A stretch of 30,412 nt of DNA from Gammaproteobacteria bacterium (lineage in GTDB: Bacteria > Pseudomonadota > Gammaproteobacteria > Pseudomonadales > Porticoccaceae): positions 1 through 30,412 of the forward strand of contig JADJET010000025.1 in the NCBI GenBank assembly GCA_016708925.1, written 5' to 3'. The position numbers were made by a program, and so were the translations under genes. Below the pieces are notes generated by a model that made no database searches, had not been told where the DNA came from, and saw only the letters and a program-made list of their open reading frames with translations. This document shows, in pieces, positions 26,201-30,412 of this stretch (position 1 is the first letter of the stretch; each line of letters begins with the position of its first letter).

Positions 26201-28617
26201 CCCCGCCGCCGCCGCGCGGCTGATCGCGGTGGCTTGGTACGCCGCTGCCGCCGCCGGAGGTGCTCGAGCGCGCCCTCGGTCGTGCCCGCACGGTGCGCGA
26301 CGCCAGGCCACCTGCCGGAGCTCGAATTCCAGTCCCGACGGCTGGACCCTCGGCATCGATGGCACTGCCCGCGACCCTATAGCCGTCTCATGGTGAATGC
26401 CGTCGGTCAGGGGCGCGGTGCTGGACAGCGCCGGATGTCGCTGCGTTCGCCGGCAACAGCCAGCAAAACGCCCTCACCCCGTTCCGGCTGAGCGACGCCG
26501 GTCACCGCTTGCCGGGCGAGGCGCTGTATGTGGTCGATCTCGCCACCGACACCTGCGGCGGGCCTGCCTTTGCCCCGCTGCGGCGCGGCGATATCCCGCA
26601 CCGGGTCGAGTTCGCACCCGGGCAGGCGCGCTTTGTCAGTACGCTCGGCGAGCTCGATCTGGACCTGACCGTCTGCGTACCCCCGGACGTGCCCGCGCAA
26701 CTGCGCCTGCTGCGCATTGCCAATCATGACGCCGCGCCGCGCCGCTGCCAGGTGGTGGCCTGCTTCGAATGGGTACTGGCGGAACTGCCCGCGGACGGCC
26801 GGGGGCGACTCGAACTTCAGCAGCGGAAGCGGAAGGCGTTGTCTATGCCCGTAATCCCGACAATCTGTTTGTGCCCGGTTGGGCGTTTGTAGCGAAAACA
26901 GTCTCGGCCAACCGGTGGTGGAGACTGTGCGCAGCCGTTTCGCCAGCACGGCGGCGGAGCCTGCTGCCGTGCTTTGTCAGTGCCAGGTGCTGGCGATCCG
27001 GCCGCAGTCATTTGACGGCAGCCGGGTCGCGGCGTTCGGTGAAGTGGAAGTGCCATACGGCAGCGGCGCGTTGTGGGTGAATTTCGCTGCCGGTCGAGGC
27101 GCCGACCCACGAAGAAGCGCGCGCGCGCTGGCTGCGCGCTACCGCGACCGCCGCGGCGCAGGCGGCGTTGGTCGCTACCGAGACGGTTCTAGCGCCGCCG
27201 CCTCGGCAAGTTGCGCGTCGAAACCAATCGCAAGGACTTCCCGACCGCCTCGTCAACATCTGGCTGCCCTACCGGTGTTGAATGCGCGCCTGTGGGGCGC
27301 TGCGGCCCAGGCAGCGCTCGGGGTAGGGCTTCCGCGATCCAGTTGCAGGATATTGCTGCCGTTGCTGCTGATCGATCCCGGGCTCGCGCGGAGAACCAGA
27401 TTCTGCGCCACGCCCGCCAGCAAAGTTTCCGCAGGCGACACGTGCTGCGCTGAAAGTGGCATCCGACACCCGCGGATGGCACCGGCTACAGTGCCCACGC
27501 GGGCGTCCGACCCGCAGCTGTGGCCGCCCTGCATCACCACCCAGTGCGTCGCCGCGACCGGCGATATCAGCATTCACCCGAGCAGAAGACGCCGTTCCTG
27601 GAAGGCGACCCGCTCCCCCCTACGGCGCCGACGGCATCGGTTTGCTCCAACGCCCCGGTGCCGGAATGCGTCGCGCTCCACGAACATTGTCGCCGCGCCA
27701 TCGACTACACCACGGCGCGGCGCGGCCGCCACGGGTTGCCGTTGATCGGCACTGGCGACTGGAACGATGCCCTCGACCACGTCGGTCATCGCGGGCCGCG
27801 GGGAAAGCGTATAGCTCGGTTTTCCTGCAGGTGCTGCTCGACTGGGAGCTATGGCGCGCCGCCAAGGGTGACACGGCAACCGCCGCCCGCTTAACTGAGA
27901 AGCCGATCCGTTGCGCGCGGCGCTGGCGGCGATGCGCCGGGGCGAGAACTATGTGCGCGCCATCGCCGACGACGATACCGAACTGCTGCACGCCAACGCT
28001 CTCACGGCGGCCTGGCCGGCGCTGTCCGGGGCGGTGGCCGCCGATGATGCGCTGGCCGCGCTGCGCGCCGACCTGGAGCAGCTGGAAGGCGCGCATCTGG
28101 TGCAGTACAGACGCCGGCCTTCGACTAGCACTCAGAAATACCCTGGCGAACCGCATCGCCCTCTATCCGCCGGGTGTGCGCGAGAACGGGGGCGAGCGTA
28201 CTCCCATGCGAGCGCTTCACGGCTGGTGGATGCCTGACCGCGCTGGCCAGCGACGCCGACAATGTCTCGGACGCCGATCATCTGCGCGCGGAGGCGTTCC
28301 GGCTGTGGCGAAAATTTCACCCCTGGGCGGGATGCTCCCAGAAGCACGGCCCGCTATGGTAGCTTTTTATCAACAGCCAGCGGATATTTACAGCGGTCTA
28401 TGCCTTGAAGGCCGCGGCGGTTGGAGCTGGTACACAGGTGCGGCAGCCCGCATGCTCTGGGCAGCCTGGATTACTCAGGATCGACCTGCCTGCGCGATGG
28501 TGTTGTCACCCAGGGTTCCGGACCTTCGGAGGCCTGGAACTGTACGGGTTGAGGGTGCGGGGCGAGCGTTTCGGCGAGTGGGCGAGAGTGAGGATTGTCA
28601 TGCCGCTGACGGGCTGA
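23263..28617 (+). CDS. polytopic membrane protein fused to a GH94 (cyclic glucan synthase-like) domain, heavily frameshifted
   Basis: About 1,785 codons of one damaged gene. The first 2.2 kb are hydrophobic, with at least eight likely membrane segments (e.g. LTLWVAGLLLFAGALAAVHA, LVQAVMGGVTGGLLAWYF, WAIAAPLFSLNLVLLAALIQ, LVGAYVVAAVLAIALGAW) and soluble loops; I do not recognise this part. From about 25430 the sequence follows the GH94 module of NdvB/cyclic beta-1,2-glucan synthase: a first beta-sandwich (LMGNGLYMLRLGEDG, ASFQELTLGD), PYSRLMVNAVGQG, QQNALTPFRLSDAGHRLPGEALYVVD, FEWVLAELPADG, the (alpha/alpha)6 barrel (RLVNIWLPY), GTGDWNDAL with the catalytic Asp (27748-27768), and LEGRGGWSWYTGAAARM. 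Ends TGA 28615-28617. No GT84 glycosyltransferase was seen. The start is uncertain: TTG 23263 follows CGGAGG closely. Some 25 frame breaks. Confidence 0.7.
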
Positions 28618-28644
28618 ATAACATAGCAAAGAAATGCAAAATTA

Positions 28645-28673
28645 TTAAATGACACTTTAAGGACTGTTACAAT
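28645..28673 (+). promoter_or_regulatory. weak promoter candidate in AT-rich gap
   Basis: The stretch 28619-28705 is AT-rich, unlike everything around it. TACAAT (28668-28673) resembles a -10 box, with TTAAAT (28645-28650) 17 bases upstream as a poor -35. It would serve the small open frame at 28706. Confidence 0.3.
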
Positions 28674-28705
28674 AACTCCTTTACAGCACACGTGGAAGTT
28701 ATGTT

Positions 28706-28808
28706 ATGGACCTGATCGAAGAAAAATCGGCGGCGAAGCGGTCGTTACGGCGTTCTGCCTGCTCGTCTTCGGCGTGTTTTTGCCGTCGTGGTCGCCAGCC
28801 TGATCTGA
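28706..28808 (+). CDS. possible very small single-helix membrane protein (two frameshifts)
   Basis: ATG 28706 follows GGAAG (28694-28698) and an AT-rich, promoter-like gap. Read literally it gives MDLIEEKSAAKR and a long GC-driven frame of no character. If one base is restored near 28730 and one T in the TTTTT at 28776-28780, the product is about 35 residues: MDLIEEK, a Gly-Gly-Glu, then AVVTAFCLLVFGVF and FAVVVASLI with TGA at 28806-28808, a single membrane helix with a charged start. This needs two assumed indels, so it is tentative, although that error type is common nearby. I know no matching family. Confidence 0.3.
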
Positions 28809-28995
28809 GCCTTGCCTTGCCGTTCGCCGGGCGTTGCGGGCGGCTTGTTTCCGCCGCCGGGCGTCGCCGGCCAATTCCGCCGTGCGGCAGCGGCATCCGG
28901 CGCTCCGCGCCGACAAAATCCCTTGATCTTGACGTCCGGCGGGCTGCGGAAGGTCCGCCGCAGCTGGGCGCGCTCGGAAGAATGCCAGGGACCGC
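28809..28995. other. unassigned stretch downstream of zapA; expected place of 6S RNA
   Basis: No convincing protein frame on either strand. In most gammaproteobacteria the 6S RNA gene (ssrS) lies directly after zapA, followed by a 5-formyltetrahydrofolate cyclo-ligase gene. On the minus strand the start (from about 28987) shows CCCTGGCATTCTTCCGAGCG, loosely like the 5' arm of 6S RNA, and several GC-rich hairpins follow (e.g. CGGCGC-GGA-GCGCCG, 28913-28899), but I cannot identify the central bubble or the closing 3' arm. Indels may have destroyed the pattern. Recorded as a place to look, not as an RNA gene. Confidence 0.3.
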
Positions 28996-29298
28996 CTATT
29001 CCCGGGCGAAAATGGCCTGGGTCGGTTTGGCGTCGATGCGGTCAGATCCGTGCTTGCGGCGGCGCTACTGCCCGCATTGTGCTGGGCCTGCATCAGCTCG
29101 TAGGACAGATTCAGCGCGGCCATCGGCGGTACGTTCAAGGCCATTGACATTGCCGGAGCGGCGGATTTCGCGCATGCGCAGATCCGAGCCCGTGGGCGGC
29201 GCTCAGTAAGGCGATCCTGCTGTTCCGGGCGGGCAATGGACCTGATGGTCCTTGTCGAGGAACCGGATGCTGACCGTCGAAACACTGGCGTCGGCCAT
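28996..29298 (-). CDS. zapA: cell division protein ZapA (frameshifted)
   Basis: FtsZ-ring stabilising protein. From ATG 29298: MADASVSTVSIRFLDKDHQV then HCPPGT, the ZapA beta-strand start (family: VTIRILDKEYQVACPP). After frame breaks near 29205-29225 and beyond: MREIR, SGNVNGLER as a jumbled stretch, then AALNLSYELMQAQHNAGSS, the helix that follows, and after another break near 29060 IDAKPTQAIFARE with stop at 28998-28996. The 303-base span equals 100 residues, the normal ZapA length, so indels compensate overall. It lies 52 bases after the ZapB-like gene and the two are probably one operon. Confidence 0.85.
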
Positions 29299-29350
29299 GG
29301 TAGTCAGGACTCGGGGTGAGGGGCTTTGAGTCGCGCGATCATGTTTCAAT

Positions 29351-29518
29351 TCAGGAGCGCGCCATTTCGTTTTTTTCGAGCAGCTGGCTGCGTTCGCGCG
29401 CCAGGCTGGCTTCGCGTTCCCGCAGAACATCGTTTTCGGCTTTCAGGCGCGCGCTGAGTACGGCCAGGCGGTCGACCTTGTTTTCGAGTTCGGCGATGGA
29501 AGGCGCGTTCATGACCAT
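29351..29518 (-). CDS. ZapB-like/TIGR02449 coiled-coil protein
   Basis: 55-residue protein, intact: MVMNAPSIAELENKVDRLAV followed by LSARLKAENDVLRERE and a basic-acidic heptad tail ending NEMARS. Leu/Val at heptad positions makes an uninterrupted coiled coil. This short protein upstream of zapA is the TIGR02449 family, common in gammaproteobacteria, and is thought to be a cell-division factor like ZapB. ATG 29518 is used; an in-frame ATG at 29512 is an alternative. AGGAG lies 12-16 bases upstream. Below the size limit of many gene callers, so easily missed. Confidence 0.85.
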   Translation of the reverse strand: MVMNAPSIAELENKVDRLAVLSARLKAENDVLREREASLARERSQLLEKNEMARS

Positions 29519-29542
29519 CCCGGTTCAGGCTCCTGACACGCG

Positions 29543-29572
29543 ACTATAAGTGGCGCGCGCCAAGGCGGTCAA
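29543..29572 (-). promoter_or_regulatory. sigma-70 promoter for the ZapB-like gene and zapA
   Basis: On the minus strand: -35 TTGACC (29572-29567), an 18-base spacer and -10 TATAGT (29548-29543). Both hexamers differ from consensus by one base. The predicted start is about 18 bases before the ATG at 29518, giving a short leader that contains AGGAG. Confidence 0.62.
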
Positions 29573-29666
29573 TCGACTCTGGTGCGATAGTGTTTGCCGA
29601 CCGTCTGGCGGCGCGGATGTCGCGGCGCAGACAGCGTGCTAGGATGCCCGCCAGTCCCCGTAGCCG

Positions 29667-30233
29667 TTGATCCCGCGTGTCCGTTTCGAGAACCTGCGCC
29701 GCCGTTCGCGGCCTAGACATGCCTGGATCCCGCCGAGTGGCACGGTCTGTTGTGTGGCGCCACCGTCGGAGGGTTGCGTTCGCCGACTGCCGTTCTGGAT
29801 CTGCTCGAAGCCGAGCTCGCCACGGTGGTGGTCGGAAGCGGCCATGCGCGGCGCGCTCACCGATATTGCCGCTGACGCCGCAAAGATCTGGCGCGTTTCG
29901 ACTACGGCACCAACTGCTTCTGCCCCGCGGACGAGTCGCCGCTGAACTTGCGTCGTGCGGGCGCTCGCGGCCTGGTGCCCAAGCTCTGGCCGGACTCGGG
30001 CAGGGCGGCGGCGCCCGACGCGGCCTGAGCGCCAGCCACTGCCTCGGCATTGGGCGACTTCACCGCTATCGGCCGCGCCGACACGGATGTCGACGGCACC
30101 GGGGAAGACGAGGCGGGACTTCGTCGAGAAGCTGGTCAGTATGTGCGCGCGGTGCTGGTGATCGACGCCGAATTACGCGAGCGGCAAGCACGTCCGGCCT
30201 GCAAACTGCACCTGGCAGGATTTCCGCCGATGA
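29667..30233 (+). CDS. ygfB: UPF0149 family protein YgfB (frameshifted)
   Basis: Helical protein encoded just before pepP in gammaproteobacteria; in Pseudomonas YgfB is linked to repression of a lysis/beta-lactamase pathway, elsewhere unknown. Seen across frames: LDPAEWHGLLCGATVGG (family: ELHGLLCG), VLDLLEAELATVVVGSG, DLARFDYGTNCFCPADESPL, a W-C-Q-x-L-A-G-L-G-type segment near 29970-30000, DFTAIGRADTD and LVxYVRAVLVIDAELRE, matching the LVEYVRVGVLLI end of the family. Frame breaks near 29700, 29840, 29880, 29965, 30030 and 30130. The end is inferred as Q-D-F-R-R then TGA 30231-30233, overlapping pepP by ATGA. The start is only approximate; no clear ATG with a ribosome site. Confidence 0.75.
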
Positions 30234-30412
30234 TCACTGCCCAGGAATTCGCCCGCCGTCGCCGCGACCTGATGGCGACGCTGACCAAAAACAGTATCGC
30301 GATCCTGACGGCGGCGCCCGAGCAGGTGCGCAGCCGGGTTTCACCTATTTTCCCTATCGTCAGGACAGCAATTTTTCTACCTCACGGGTTTCGCCAGGCC
30401 GAAGGCGGTGCT
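30230..30412 (+). CDS. pepP: Xaa-Pro aminopeptidase PepP, 5' end
   Basis: Start of aminopeptidase P, which removes N-terminal residues preceding proline. ATG 30230: MITAQEFARRRRDLMATLTK, then NSIAILTAAPEQVRSR, a very close match to the PepP N-terminal domain (family: NSIAILPAAPE, RSRD). A base is missing near 30340, after which YRQDSNF and LTGF-A-R follow (family: PYRQDSDFYYLTGF). The catalytic pita-bread domain lies outside the window. ATGA overlap with ygfB indicates coupling. Confidence 0.92.
   Translation, partial: MITAQEFARRRRDLMATLTKNSIAILTAAPEQVRSRVSPIFPIVRTAIFLPHGFRQAEGGA

Noticed and set aside
28706..29209. Long 167-codon plus-strand frame after the AT-rich gap
   Set aside because: Beyond the first dozen codons it is antisense to zapA and has shadow-frame composition; only the small corrected frame is kept as a tentative gene.
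1..30412. CRISPR arrays, tRNA or rRNA genes, tandem repeats, prophage genes
   Set aside because: I looked for regularly spaced repeats and for tRNA-like cloverleaf and rRNA sequences and saw none.

Overview
The window is high-GC DNA from a gammaproteobacterium. Two conserved blocks point there: gmk-rpoZ-spoT-ridA with recG further on, and a ZapB-like coiled coil, zapA, a UPF0149 (YgfB) protein and pepP at the right end. The rest of the content (two luciferase-like flavin monooxygenases, an alpha/beta hydrolase, three amidohydrolase-superfamily enzymes, a nitroreductase and a CaiB/BaiF CoA-transferase) suggests an environmental, catabolically versatile organism. I cannot name the species.

Reading-frame quality is uneven. 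From 1 to 5.1 kb, 8.8 to 10.3 kb and 21 to 30.4 kb almost every gene, including essential ones (rpoZ, spoT, recG), is split by single-base indels, often at G/C/T runs. From 10.4 to 20.9 kb the frames are nearly clean. The simplest explanation is consensus sequencing error, so most split genes are annotated here as intact genes with frameshifts, with approximate boundaries where a frame break hides an end.

Layout. 1-2.8 kb: end of gmk, rpoZ, spoT. 2.8-5.9 kb: ridA, a FrnE-type DsbA oxidoreductase, a luciferase-like monooxygenase and an alpha/beta hydrolase that starts on the monooxygenase stop codon. 6.0-7.1 kb: an IS30-family element with terminal inverted repeats and a 36-bp perfect palindrome inside its transposase gene. 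7.25-8.0 kb: small genes (Lmo0937-like, DUF3185-like, yjdM); yjdM carries a 23-bp perfect inverted repeat within its coding sequence. 8.2-10.3 kb: recG. 10.4-11.4 kb: a second luciferase-like enzyme. 11.45-11.7 kb, minus strand: an orphan FitA/VapB-type antitoxin.

11.8-15.1 kb, minus strand: a compact molybdenum cofactor operon, moaA-moaB-moaC-moaD-moaE-mobA, preceded by a structured leader of about 210 nt. At 15298-15341 a perfect 11-bp inverted repeat places two extended -10 promoter elements back to back: one faces moaA, the other a DUF6306-like gene and mtfA.

16.6-23.2 kb: a probable catabolic operon with two tandem amidohydrolase_2 enzymes, a D-aminoacylase-like amidohydrolase, a nitroreductase and a family III CoA-transferase. 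23.3-28.6 kb: a very large, heavily frameshifted gene for a polytopic membrane protein fused to a GH94 phosphorylase-type module (cyclic glucan synthase-like C-terminus, no recognisable GT84 part). 28.7-30.4 kb: a possible tiny membrane protein, an unassigned stretch where 6S RNA would be expected, zapA and a ZapB-like gene (minus) with a good sigma-70 promoter, and divergently ygfB and the start of pepP.
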